Source of the DNA: RCIO01 sp040880025
GTDB lineage: Bacteria; Pseudomonadota; Alphaproteobacteria; Rhizobiales; Rhizobiaceae
Reading direction: 5' to 3'
Assembly: GCA_040880025.1 (NCBI GenBank)
Contig: JBBDJD010000019.1
Span: forward strand, 124,001 to 188,000
Length of the DNA stretch: 64,000 bases
A program made the position numbers and the translations under genes. Below the pieces are notes generated by a model that had not been told where the DNA came from, did not search any database, and saw only the letters and a list, made by a program, of their open reading frames with translations. This document shows, one piece after another, positions 8,770 to 18,899 of the stretch (positions within the stretch are counted from its first letter, which is position 1; each line of letters begins with the position of its first letter).

Positions 8770-9437
8770 TGGCCACCAAGCTGAAAAACGCCCAGATCGC
8801 ATGGCGCGCCGCGCAGGACCTGCCTGACGGCTACGTCAATCTCGGCATCGGATTTCCCGAGATGATCGCCAAGTTCAAGCCGGAGGGCCGTGAGGTCATC
8901 TACCATACCGAAAACGGCGTGCTGGATTTCGGCGAGGCCCCGCCGCCGGGCGAGGAAGACTGGGACCTTATCAATGCCGGCAAGAAGGCGATCACGCTCA
9001 ATCCCGGCGGCGCCTTCTTCCATCACGCCGACAGCTTCGCGATGGTGCGCGGCGGCCACCTCGATGTCGCCGTTCTGGGCGCGTACGAGGTTGCGGAGAA
9101 TGGCGATCTGGCGAACTGGAGCACCGGACCGGGATCGGTTCCCGCCGTCGGCGGCGCGATGGATCTGGTGCATGGCGCAAAGCAAATCTGGGTGGTCACC
9201 GACCACGTCACCAAGAAGGGCGAGCCCAAACTGCTCAAGCAGTGCCGTCTGCCGCTGACCGGCGTCGGCTGTGTGACGACCGTCTACACCAGCCTTGCCG
9301 TCCTCGATATCGTCGACCAGCGCTTCGTCCTGCGCGAGAAACTGCCCGACATCAGCATGGACGAATTGCAGGCCGTCACCGAGGCGGAACTCGTCGTCAA
9401 CGGCAAGGTCGGCGACCTCGTCGTTCCGGAGATATAG
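8769..9437 (+). CDS. pcaJ: 3-oxoadipate CoA-transferase subunit B
   Basis: 222 residues. The ATG at 8769 was chosen over a GTG three bases upstream because it overlaps the pcaI stop in the usual way. The catalytic Glu of the beta subunit is seen in TENG (Glu48), followed by a Gly/Pro-rich segment. It forms the active site with PcaI. The gap to pcaF is 3 bp. Confidence 0.93.
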   Translation: MATKLKNAQIAWRAAQDLPDGYVNLGIGFPEMIAKFKPEGREVIYHTENGVLDFGEAPPPGEEDWDLINAGKKAITLNPGGAFFHHADSFAMVRGGHLDVAVLGAYEVAENGDLANWSTGPGSVPAVGGAMDLVHGAKQIWVVTDHVTKKGEPKLLKQCRLPLTGVGCVTTVYTSLAVLDIVDQRFVLREKLPDISMDELQAVTEAELVVNGKVGDLVVPEI

Positions 9438-9440
9438 ATC

Positions 9441-10649
<1,209 letters not shown>

Positions 10650-10653
10650 ATTT

Positions 10654-12726
10654 CTACCGCCCCTCGCGGTACCACATGGAGCCGAGCGCGAAGAGGAGAA
10701 GGCCGAGCCCGAGGAAACCGCTGAAAAGCGGTACGCGGCTGACCGCCTTGAGCGCGCTGTCGCCGGTGGTGTTGAGGCCCATCCAGTCGCGGCCCGACGT
10801 CGTACCGCTGCCGCGCACCGGCACGATGCCGGGCAAATCCAGGCCGCCGGTCAGACCGGCCTGGATGCGGCGCACCGAGCCGCCGCTGGCTTCGGCCACC
10901 GGCGCGAGCTTTTCGGTTGTCGAGACCACATCGGCGAATTCGGGCGCGTTGACCGGCCCGACATGCGCGAGCGCGGCCAGGTCCCCATTGCCGACCTGGT
11001 AGAGCCCGATCTCCTCCACTTCCATCGAACCGGTGAACAGCCCCGGACGGTCCTCGGACAGCGGAACGGTCGCCGTCTTGCCGGACGGCGAGATGATCTG
11101 CGCATCGCCCGCTCCGTCGGCCATTGTCTGGCGGCGCACATCGAGCGTCATGCCGCGCCCGTCGGCGGTCAGCCGCTCTTCCTCCAGTTCAGGCTCCTTC
11201 ATCAGCCAGTGGGCGATGCGGCGGTAGAGTGAGACATGCGGGCCGCCGCCCTCGAAGCCGCGCGCCCACAGCCATCCCTGATCCGAAAGCAGCATGCCGA
11301 CGCGGCCCTCGCCCTGGCGGTTCAGCACAAGAAGCGGCGCCTCGCGCGAGCCTTTCATGACCACCTGGCCCTCGGTATCCCTGATGCCGATCAGCCGGAA
11401 CCAGCGGCTCCAGCTCGGCGGTTCGATGGTGGAGCCCTCCAGTCCGCGCGTCACGGGATGGCGCTCGCCAGTCTCGGTCAGGCGCGGGAAATAGGCTTCC
11501 TCCATCACCTCCCCGGTCGGCAGGGCCGGCAGCGCGGGCATGAGCGGGGTGCGGGCGATCGACTGTTCGCCGGCATATTCAGGCCCGGCCGCGATCAGCA
11601 GCGCGCCGCCGTTTTCCACGTATTCGGCTATGTAGTCGTAATAGAGGATCGGCAGCACGTCGCGATGCTGGTAGCGATCGAAGATGATCAGGTCGAAATC
11701 ATTGATCTTCTCGACGAAAAGCTCGCGCGTCGGGAAGGCGATCAGCGACAATTCGTTGATCGGCGTGCCGTCCTGCTTTTCCGGCGGACGCAGAATGGTG
11801 AAGTGAACGAGGTCGACGGACGCGTCGGATTTGAGCAGGTTGCGCCAGGTGCGCTCGCCCGCATGCGGCTCGCCGGAGACCAGCAGCACGCGCAGGTTTT
11901 CGCGAATGCCGTCGACAATCGCGATGGCGCGGTTGTTGGTGTCGGTGAGCTCGTCGCCATCGCGCTCGATCGCAAGCTCCACAATGTTGCGGCCGGCCTG
12001 CGTGATCGCCGTCGTCAGCGCCATTTCCTCGCCGATGATCGCGCGACGGATCACCCGCTGCTCGCCATTGACCGAAACGCGCACGTCGATCTCGCCTGTC
12101 TCGCCATCGGCCCCGATGACTCGATAGGTCATCTCCATTTCGCGTCCGACGATGCCGAAGCGCGGCGCTCGCTCGAAGCGTATGCGGCGGTCGTATTCGT
12201 CTTCCTCGCCGGTCACCAGCGCATGCAGCGGCCCGCCGAACGAAGCGGTGTTTTCGGGAATGTCATGAACCTGGCCGTCGGTAATCATCACCGCGCCGCC
12301 GACGCGCGAGGGCGGCACATCGCGGAAGGCGCTTTCCAGTGCGCCGAAGAGCCGGGTTTCCGTGCGGTCGTCGGTGGCGCTCGCCTGGCCGGTTTCGACG
12401 GTGCGGACCTCGAACTGCTGGAAGCGGCCGAGCCGCGTCTGGAGTTCGGCCAAGGCAGCGTCGGTGGTCGCTTCGCGGTCGCCGATGTCCTGGCTCTGGC
12501 TGCGATCGACAATGAGCGCAACCACGCTTTTCAGCGCCTCGCGCTCCTCATCGAGCAGGACCGGGTTGGCCACAGCCAATGCCAGCGCCGCCGCGCCCGC
12601 CAGCCTGAGCACCGATCCGCGTTGCTTCAGGAATACGCCGGCCAGCGCCAGTCCCAGCACTGGCAAGCCTATGATGGCCAGCAGCAGCCACGGGATGAGA
12701 GGCTCGAAGGAGACCGACCAGTTCAT
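10654..12726 (-). CDS. membrane protein with glutamine-amidotransferase-like fold, last gene of the MoxR operon
   Basis: 690 residues. Two N-terminal helices (about 11-32 and 38-58), a von Willebrand A-like start (IVDRSQSQD near 73), a long soluble region with a class I amidotransferase-like segment (about 285-440, for example GGALLIAAGPEYAG) and one helix near 668-685 before a basic tail. The start overlaps the previous stop by 4 bp (ATGA). Homologues occur with MoxR, DUF58 and DUF4159 genes in many alphaproteobacteria. The bulk is probably periplasmic; function unknown. Confidence 0.85.
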   Translation of the reverse strand: MNWSVSFEPLIPWLLLAIIGLPVLGLALAGVFLKQRGSVLRLAGAAALALAVANPVLLDEEREALKSVVALIVDRSQSQDIGDREATTDAALAELQTRLGRFQQFEVRTVETGQASATDDRTETRLFGALESAFRDVPPSRVGGAVMITDGQVHDIPENTASFGGPLHALVTGEEDEYDRRIRFERAPRFGIVGREMEMTYRVIGADGETGEIDVRVSVNGEQRVIRRAIIGEEMALTTAITQAGRNIVELAIERDGDELTDTNNRAIAIVDGIRENLRVLLVSGEPHAGERTWRNLLKSDASVDLVHFTILRPPEKQDGTPINELSLIAFPTRELFVEKINDFDLIIFDRYQHRDVLPILYYDYIAEYVENGGALLIAAGPEYAGEQSIARTPLMPALPALPTGEVMEEAYFPRLTETGERHPVTRGLEGSTIEPPSWSRWFRLIGIRDTEGQVVMKGSREAPLLVLNRQGEGRVGMLLSDQGWLWARGFEGGGPHVSLYRRIAHWLMKEPELEEERLTADGRGMTLDVRRQTMADGAGDAQIISPSGKTATVPLSEDRPGLFTGSMEVEEIGLYQVGNGDLAALAHVGPVNAPEFADVVSTTEKLAPVAEASGGSVRRIQAGLTGGLDLPGIVPVRGSGTTSGRDWMGLNTTGDSALKAVSRVPLFSGFLGLGLLLFALGSMWYREGR

Positions 12727-15554
12727 TGGCCGAGCCTTTCGAGCAGAACGGGGACGTGAACCTGATCGGATTTGTAGTTGCCGGTCAGCATGTACATCAT
12801 GATGTTGACCCCGCCGCGCATCGCCCAGAGGCGCTGGAGCGGGTCGGAGGGCACCGTTGGCAGCATGGGCTGGCCGTTATTGTCGATCGCCCAGGCGCCC
12901 GCGAAATCGTTGGCGGTGATCATGATCGGCGACACGCCGTCCCCGGTGCGTACGGGCCGGTTCTCCGTATTCTCCGCGTCGAGCGAGGCCTCTACCCATA
13001 GCGGGCTGCCATTATAGCGGCCCGGAAATTCCTGCATGATGAAAAACGCCTTGGTGAGCACGTGATCCGGTGGAACGGGCTCCAGCGGCGGCACGTTGAG
13101 CGACGAAAGGATATCGCGCAGGCGCCGCGTCGAGGCGCTGGCCGTGTCGCCGAAACCGGTCGAATACTGGTCGCGCGTGTCGAACAGCACGGTTCCACCC
13201 TGCTGCATGTAGGCATCGATGCGGGCAATGGCGTCCTGCGTCGGCATTTCCGCACCGGCGTCGACCGGCCAGTAGATCAGCGGATAGAAGGCGAGTTCGT
13301 CGACCGCGATATCAACGCCGGCCGGCGCGCCCGGTTCGAGCGCCGTCTTGTCGGTCAGGAAGCGCGTCAGCCCGGCCAGCCCCGCGCGGCTGACAGCGTC
13401 GATGGAGCCGTCGCCTGTAATCACATAGGCAATTCTGGTTTCGGTGATCGCCGCGATCGCCTCAGCGTCACCGGGCCGCGAATCCTGAGCCAGCGCGGGC
13501 GATGGCGCAAGGATCAGCATGCCGCCAGCGAGAATCGCGAGCGCGGCCGTCGCAGCGGCCGTACGGGTTGCGCGCCGGCGCATGCGCGACCCGGTGAAGA
13601 CGCCGCTCATCCAGAACACGGCCAGCATGTCGAGGATCATCAGTGTCAGCGCAGCCGCGAAGAGAGGGCCGCGCAGGTCGCGTGATTCGTCAAAGGCGTA
13701 GGCGGCGTTGGTGACCGGGATCTCGACCTGCGGCCGGCTGATCGGCAGGAATTCGGATTCCTCACTCAGCAGATTATGGGCGAGCACGCCTTCCTCGCCG
13801 CCATAAAGGCCTGGCGGATTCTCGATGGTGACCGAGGGCTCGCCCGCCGAAATATCGAGCGGCCGCGCATCCGGAGGCGGCGGAATGATCTGGCCGTCAG
13901 CGGCGATCATGCGATAGGGCGCAAGTGCGTCGCCGGCGCTGTCGGCGTTGGCGGCGATACTGCCCTGATTGCGCGAAAGCTGCACCAGACGGCGCAGCAT
14001 CTCCACGAACGTGCCGGAGATCGGCAGGTTCGACCAGGTCGCCTGCGGGGTGACGTGGAACAGCACCAGCGTGCCGTCGCCGCGGCGGGCTCCGGTGACA
14101 AGCGGCGTGCCGTCGGCAAGCGTGGCCCAGCTGCGCTCGACGATGTCGGGCGTCGGCTCGGCCAGCACCTGGCGGTTGACGGTCACCTCGTTGGGCGGGG
14201 TCAGGTCCGCAAAGGGTCCGTTCGGCGGAAAATCGGTGAGCGGCTGCGGTTCCGTCCATGACAGCGAACCACCCAACTGACGCTCTCCCAGCCTCAGAGG
14301 CACCGGCAGAAGGTCTTCGTCGTTTTCGGCCGCGGCCAGGCGGGATCCGGCAAACCGCACCAGCGTGCCGCCGCCGTCCATCCACTCGATCAATGCGTCA
14401 CGCGCTTCGCCGGGCAACGTGCCGACATCGGCCATCACGATCATTGCCGGTTTCTTGTCCAGCAGGGCGGGAATGGCTTCCGTCAGGTCGGCGCTGCCGG
14501 CCTCCACCAGATCGGCGAAGGGGGCCAGCGCGCGGGTGATGTAATAAAGCGGTGACAGAAGCGGCTGCGCCAGATCGCGTTCGCCCTGCGATATCAGGCC
14601 GACACGGCGGCGTTTCGAGTTCTCGTCGAGCACGCGAACAGATGCAGCCTGCCCTTCGCCGTCGATCGCAATCGATGCGAAGTCGTTGCGCAGTTCGAAC
14701 GGCACGCGGAGCTCCGCCTTGGCTTCGGTGTCACCAGGCGCGAAGCTCAGCGTTGCGTCGGCAATGCGCCGCCCGCGATCGTCGAAAGCGCCGATGGTGG
14801 CGAATTGCGGCGTGGGGTCGCCGGGAATGCGGATGGCCGTGACCTCGAAAGCGTCGGCCTGGTTCTCGCCGGCGCGCAGGCCGAGCATCGGCAGACTTTC
14901 GGGCTCGACCAAGACGACGCGGGCAGCGTCCTGGCCGAGCAGCGCTCCCAAGGCCGCCTCGTCTCCGGGTGCGGCCAGCCCGTCGGAGAGGATCGCGACG
15001 CTGGCGCCGGAAACGGCCTGCAGCGCATCGGCGACGCGGCCGTAGACCGTTGGCCTGTCGGTGGGCACCGGTTGCGGTTTTGCAGCGTTGAGACGGTCGT
15101 GCGCCGTCGCGGCGTCGAACGGGCCGATCTCGGCGTTGCGTGCTTGCGCGGTGAAGGCCAGCACCACCGGCACGCCGGTCTCTTCGGCGTCGGCGATCAG
15201 CCGGCCGGCGGTTGCGACCCGCCGCTCCCAGTCGGGCGCGCTTGCCCAGCCATTGTCCATCACGATCGCCACGGCGCCGCCGCCGGCCGGCAGCCGCTCG
15301 CGCGGGTTGAACACGGGTTCGGCGAGCGCCAGGATCACCAGCGCGGCCATCACCAGTCTGAGCAATGTCAGCCACCAGGGACTCTGGTGCGGCGTTTCTT
15401 CCTTGCGTACAACGCGGGCCAGAATACGCAGCGGCGGAAAGAGTTCGGTCTGCGGTCTCGGCGGGGTGAGGCGCAGCAGCCACCAGATAACCGGCAGCGC
15501 CAGCAAGCCGAACAGGATCGCCGGGGCGCCGAAGCTGAGCGGCAGCCAGCTCAA
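12723..15554 (-). CDS. BatA/DUF4159 domain membrane protein
   Basis: 943 residues if started at the TTG at 15552-15554, chosen because it overlaps the DUF58 stop (TTGA) and opens directly into the first membrane helix; a longer frame upstream reads only as noise. Order: BatA-type N-terminal helices (about 6-25 and 60-80), a von Willebrand A-like domain (about 90-250), a long extracytoplasmic part, two helices (about 660-720) and a C-terminal DUF4159 domain (about 730-935). The combination is typical of aerotolerance-type MoxR operons. It may act with the MoxR ATPase as part of an envelope complex. Confidence 0.87.
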   Translation of the reverse strand: MSWLPLSFGAPAILFGLLALPVIWWLLRLTPPRPQTELFPPLRILARVVRKEETPHQSPWWLTLLRLVMAALVILALAEPVFNPRERLPAGGGAVAIVMDNGWASAPDWERRVATAGRLIADAEETGVPVVLAFTAQARNAEIGPFDAATAHDRLNAAKPQPVPTDRPTVYGRVADALQAVSGASVAILSDGLAAPGDEAALGALLGQDAARVVLVEPESLPMLGLRAGENQADAFEVTAIRIPGDPTPQFATIGAFDDRGRRIADATLSFAPGDTEAKAELRVPFELRNDFASIAIDGEGQAASVRVLDENSKRRRVGLISQGERDLAQPLLSPLYYITRALAPFADLVEAGSADLTEAIPALLDKKPAMIVMADVGTLPGEARDALIEWMDGGGTLVRFAGSRLAAAENDEDLLPVPLRLGERQLGGSLSWTEPQPLTDFPPNGPFADLTPPNEVTVNRQVLAEPTPDIVERSWATLADGTPLVTGARRGDGTLVLFHVTPQATWSNLPISGTFVEMLRRLVQLSRNQGSIAANADSAGDALAPYRMIAADGQIIPPPPDARPLDISAGEPSVTIENPPGLYGGEEGVLAHNLLSEESEFLPISRPQVEIPVTNAAYAFDESRDLRGPLFAAALTLMILDMLAVFWMSGVFTGSRMRRRATRTAAATAALAILAGGMLILAPSPALAQDSRPGDAEAIAAITETRIAYVITGDGSIDAVSRAGLAGLTRFLTDKTALEPGAPAGVDIAVDELAFYPLIYWPVDAGAEMPTQDAIARIDAYMQQGGTVLFDTRDQYSTGFGDTASASTRRLRDILSSLNVPPLEPVPPDHVLTKAFFIMQEFPGRYNGSPLWVEASLDAENTENRPVRTGDGVSPIMITANDFAGAWAIDNNGQPMLPTVPSDPLQRLWAMRGGVNIMMYMLTGNYKSDQVHVPVLLERLGQ

Positions 15555-16468
15555 GCGTGACCCCCGTGGCCGAAGCCGGGATCGACCGTCATCGCCATAT
15601 GCACCTTGACCAGCGCTTCGGATGCCAGCCTGTCCGTGTGGTTGACCGTGTAGCTCCAGCCGAGCCGCTTGCACCACCGATCTAGCTCGGTGCGGCGCGC
15701 CGTGTAGAGCTGCCGGTAGTCGTCTCCGAGCGTTTCTGCGCGCCCGGCCGTGAGACGCTCACCGGTTTCGGGATCGCGGAATTCGGTGCGGCCGGAATAG
15801 GGGAACGTTTCCTCAGCCGGATCGGCGACTTCGACCAGATGGGCGCGCACGCCGCGGCTGGCCAGCGGGTCAAGCCATGCCTGCGTTTCCTCGACCGGAT
15901 CGAGGAAGTCGCTCGCCACGACAATATCGGAGAAGCGGCGAATCTGGACGAGTTCGGGACGCAGGGGCGGCGACTGCATCTGGGACAAACGCGCGGCAAG
16001 CCTTTCGGCTCCGTTGCGCGCCGCGAATGGGTCCGTCAGGCCCGGCCAGGCAATGCGTTCGCCGCTGCGCGACAGAAGCTCGGACAACGCCAGGATGAGC
16101 ACCAGGGCGCGCGACTCCTTCGAAACCGTGGCCGTCGCGGACTGGTACAGCATGGATGGCGAAGGGTCGGCCCACAGCCAGACGGTGTGGGCGGCCTCCC
16201 ATTCGCGGTCGCGGATATAGGTGTGGTCGTCGCGGGCCGAACGCCGCCAGTCGATGCGCGACCTGGGCTCGCCTTCGACATAGGGCCGGAACTGCCAGAA
16301 GTTTTCGCCGATGCCGCGGCGCCTGCGGCCGTGCCAGCCGGCGATCACCGTATTGACCACGCGGCGCGCCTCGACCAACAGATCGGGAACCAGCGAAGCC
16401 CTCAGCCTGCCGCGCGCGAGCGCATCACCTGTGGTGACCGGTAGGGAAGCTTCGCCAACCGGCGCCAT
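15551..16468 (-). CDS. DUF58 domain protein
   Basis: 305 residues. The DUF58 core is visible as a YVEGEPRSRIDWRRSAR stretch followed by a von Willebrand-like segment with WADPSPSMLY (about 75-110). The protein lies between MoxR (4 bp upstream) and the BatA/DUF4159 protein (overlapping start). DUF58 proteins nearly always travel with MoxR ATPases and are presumed partners or clients of them. Confidence 0.9.
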   Translation of the reverse strand: MAPVGEASLPVTTGDALARGRLRASLVPDLLVEARRVVNTVIAGWHGRRRRGIGENFWQFRPYVEGEPRSRIDWRRSARDDHTYIRDREWEAAHTVWLWADPSPSMLYQSATATVSKESRALVLILALSELLSRSGERIAWPGLTDPFAARNGAERLAARLSQMQSPPLRPELVQIRRFSDIVVASDFLDPVEETQAWLDPLASRGVRAHLVEVADPAEETFPYSGRTEFRDPETGERLTAGRAETLGDDYRQLYTARRTELDRWCKRLGWSYTVNHTDRLASEALVKVHMAMTVDPGFGHGGHA

Positions 16469-16472
16469 CAGG

Positions 16473-17480
16473 TCATCCCTGCGCTTTCACCAATCGGGCA
16501 ATGACGTCGCGGACGCTCATTCCCTCGGCGCGGGCGGCGAAGGTGAGCGCCATGCGATGTTGAAGAACCGGCTCGGCCAGGGCGTGGACGTCGTCGACGG
16601 ATGGAGCCAGACGTCCATCGTAGAGCGCGCGGGCGCGGGCGCACAACGTCAGCGCCTGGCTGGCGCGCGGGCCGGGACCCCAGGCGACGTGACGGTCGGT
16701 TTCCTCATGCCCCTGTCCCGGCCGGGCGGAGCGGACAAGCGAGAGGATCGCTTCGACGACCGTCTCGGGCACCGGCATGCGGCGGATCAGATTCTGGATT
16801 TCCTTCAGGCGCGCCGCGGCCAGTACGTTCACGGCCTTGGCGTCGTCGACGCCGGTTGTCTCGATCAGGATGCGGCGTTCGGCATCGATTTCCGGATAGG
16901 GAATGTCGACCTGCATCAAAAAGCGGTCGAGCTGCGCCTCCGGCAGCGGGTAGGTCCCCTCCTGCTCGAGAGGATTCTGCGTGGCCAGCACGTGGAACGG
17001 CGCGGGCAGATCGTGGCGCTTGCCGGCAACGGTGACGTGATACTCCTGCATCGACTGCAGCAGCGCCGACTGGGTGCGCGGGCTGGCGCGGTTGATCTCG
17101 TCGGCCATCAGAAGCTGGGCGAAAACCGGACCCGGAATGAAGCGGAAGGAGCGCTTGCCCTTGTCGTCCTGTTCAAGAACTTCAGAGCCCAGAATGTCGG
17201 ACGGCATCAGGTCGGGCGTAAACTGGATTCGATTGGCGTCCAGCCCCATGACCGTCCCGAGCGTCTCCACCAGCTTGGTCTTGGCGAGGCCGGGCACGCC
17301 AACCAGGAGCGCATGGCCGCCGGCAAGAAGCGCAACGATCGTCTGCTCGACCACCGAATGCTGGCCGAAGATGACGTTGCCGATCGCGCCCCTGATGCGC
17401 GCAATGTCGGCCAGTGCCGCTTCGGCGTCGGCGATCATCTCCTTTTCGGAGAGAGCCATGTCCTTGACGATGACGCTCAT
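16473..17480 (-). CDS. moxR: MoxR family AAA+ ATPase
   Basis: 335 residues. Walker A GVPGLAKTK at 61-69, Walker B LLMADEINR and a sensor region with SPRTQSALLQSMQE identify a MoxR AAA+ ATPase. It is the first gene of a four-gene leftward operon (MoxR, DUF58, BatA/DUF4159, membrane protein) with gaps or overlaps of only a few bases. MoxR ATPases act as chaperones for maturing metal-containing or envelope complexes. The target here is unknown. Confidence 0.93.
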   Translation of the reverse strand: MSVIVKDMALSEKEMIADAEAALADIARIRGAIGNVIFGQHSVVEQTIVALLAGGHALLVGVPGLAKTKLVETLGTVMGLDANRIQFTPDLMPSDILGSEVLEQDDKGKRSFRFIPGPVFAQLLMADEINRASPRTQSALLQSMQEYHVTVAGKRHDLPAPFHVLATQNPLEQEGTYPLPEAQLDRFLMQVDIPYPEIDAERRILIETTGVDDAKAVNVLAAARLKEIQNLIRRMPVPETVVEAILSLVRSARPGQGHEETDRHVAWGPGPRASQALTLCARARALYDGRLAPSVDDVHALAEPVLQHRMALTFAARAEGMSVRDVIARLVKAQG

Positions 17481-17634
17481 GCCTTTCCAATCCTTTTTCA
17501 GCCGGACACTGGGGCGTCGCGGAACGGCATGTGGCCCCTCAGGCGCGACTCAGTCGATGTTGCAGCGCCCACGAGTTGAACATAAATCAGGTTCGAAGAC
17601 TGACAAGCGCGATGACAGTGACTATTTCGTGACG

Positions 17635-18264
17635 ATGGCCCGACACGATGAACCGCACAAAACCGGCCTTGCGAAGGCGGAAGACACCGCCGGTTTGCGG
17701 GCGCTGATCGCGCGAGCGGCGCGCGCCGGCAAGGGTTTGCCGCCCGTCGAGCGCTGGAACCCGGACTTTTGCGGCGATCTCGACATGGAGATCAAGGCCG
17801 ACGGCACCTGGTTCTACATGGGCACGCCGATCGGGCGTCCTGCGCTCGTGCAGTTGTTCTCCACCGTTCTGCGCAAGGACGGCGACGGACGGACCTATCT
17901 CGTAACACCTGTGGAAAAGGTCGGTATAAGGGTCGAGGACGCGCCGTTCGTGGCCGTGGAGATGGATGTTTCAGGCTCGGGCCGGAAACAGGTGCTCACC
18001 TTCCGCACCAATGTCGGCGATGTTGTCGAGGCCGGTCCGGATCACGAACTGCGATTCGCCGACGAAGACGATACCGGTGGGCTGAAGCCTTATCTGCATG
18101 TGCGCGGCAGGTTGGAGGCATTGGTGGCGCGGCCGGTCATGTATCAGATGGCCGACATCGGCGAGGAGATCGAGATCGACGGCAAATCCATGTTCTGCGT
18201 GCGCTCGAACGGTGAAGTCTTTCCGATCATGCCCGCCGATACGCTGCGGCGATTGAGCGCCTGA
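17635..18264 (+). CDS. DUF1285 domain protein
   Basis: 209 residues from ATG 17635; a GTG two codons earlier is possible. The DUF1285 hallmarks are present: WNPDFCGDLDMEIKADGTWFYMGTPIGR (about residues 40-67), then repeated LxT and FxT strands. Known structures of the family show two beta domains, but the function is unknown. Only 2 bp separate it from the nudix gene, so DUF1285, nudL and cca form an operon, an arrangement I recall as common in this order. Confidence 0.88.
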   Translation: MARHDEPHKTGLAKAEDTAGLRALIARAARAGKGLPPVERWNPDFCGDLDMEIKADGTWFYMGTPIGRPALVQLFSTVLRKDGDGRTYLVTPVEKVGIRVEDAPFVAVEMDVSGSGRKQVLTFRTNVGDVVEAGPDHELRFADEDDTGGLKPYLHVRGRLEALVARPVMYQMADIGEEIEIDGKSMFCVRSNGEVFPIMPADTLRRLSA

Positions 18265-18266
18265 CG

Positions 18267-18899
18267 ATGGACGAGATGACCATCCCGCCGTTCACGGCCG
18301 GCGATTTCCGACGCCGCGCCGAAAACGCCACGCATCACGCCGATGACGACGAATTCGGCGATCACAGGCTCAACCCGGATCTGCGCGACACGATCGTGCG
18401 GCCAGGCCTCCGCGACGCAGCCGTCCTCATACCGGTGGTGGATCACGACGATGGCGCGACCGTCATCCTGACCCAGCGGGCCGAGGCCATGCGCAACCAT
18501 TCCGGCCAGATTGCCTTTCCGGGGGGCAAGATCGATCCGGAGGACCCGTCGCCAGAGGGTGCGGCGCTGCGCGAGGCGGACGAGGAGATCGGCCTCAACG
18601 GGTCGCATGTCGACATTATCGGCAGGCTGCCGGACTACGTTTCGGGTAGCGGGTACCGCATCGCCCCGGTGCTTTCGATCGTGCGGCCAGGCTTCCATCT
18701 GACGATCAATCCGCACGAGGTGGACGCCGCATTCGAGGTTCCGCTGGCGTTTCTCATGGATCCCGTCAACCACCGCCAGCAGAGCCGCGTTTGGAACGAG
18801 CGAGAGCGGTTCTTCTACGAAATGCCGTTCGGCGAACGCTACATCTGGGGCGTGACCGCGGGCATTATCCGCACCCTTTACGAGAGGCTCTACGCGTGA
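18267..18899 (+). CDS. nudL: CoA pyrophosphatase, Nudix family
   Basis: 210 residues. The Nudix box runs from GGKIDPEDPSPEG to READEEIGL with all conserved Gly, Glu and Arg positions. The preceding segment LTQRAEAMRNHSGQIAFPGG is the extra UPF0035 motif that marks CoA-specific enzymes. It cleaves CoA to 4'-phosphopantetheine and 3',5'-ADP. The stop overlaps the GTG start of cca (GTGA). Confidence 0.92.
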   Translation: MDEMTIPPFTAGDFRRRAENATHHADDDEFGDHRLNPDLRDTIVRPGLRDAAVLIPVVDHDDGATVILTQRAEAMRNHSGQIAFPGGKIDPEDPSPEGAALREADEEIGLNGSHVDIIGRLPDYVSGSGYRIAPVLSIVRPGFHLTINPHEVDAAFEVPLAFLMDPVNHRQQSRVWNERERFFYEMPFGERYIWGVTAGIIRTLYERLYA

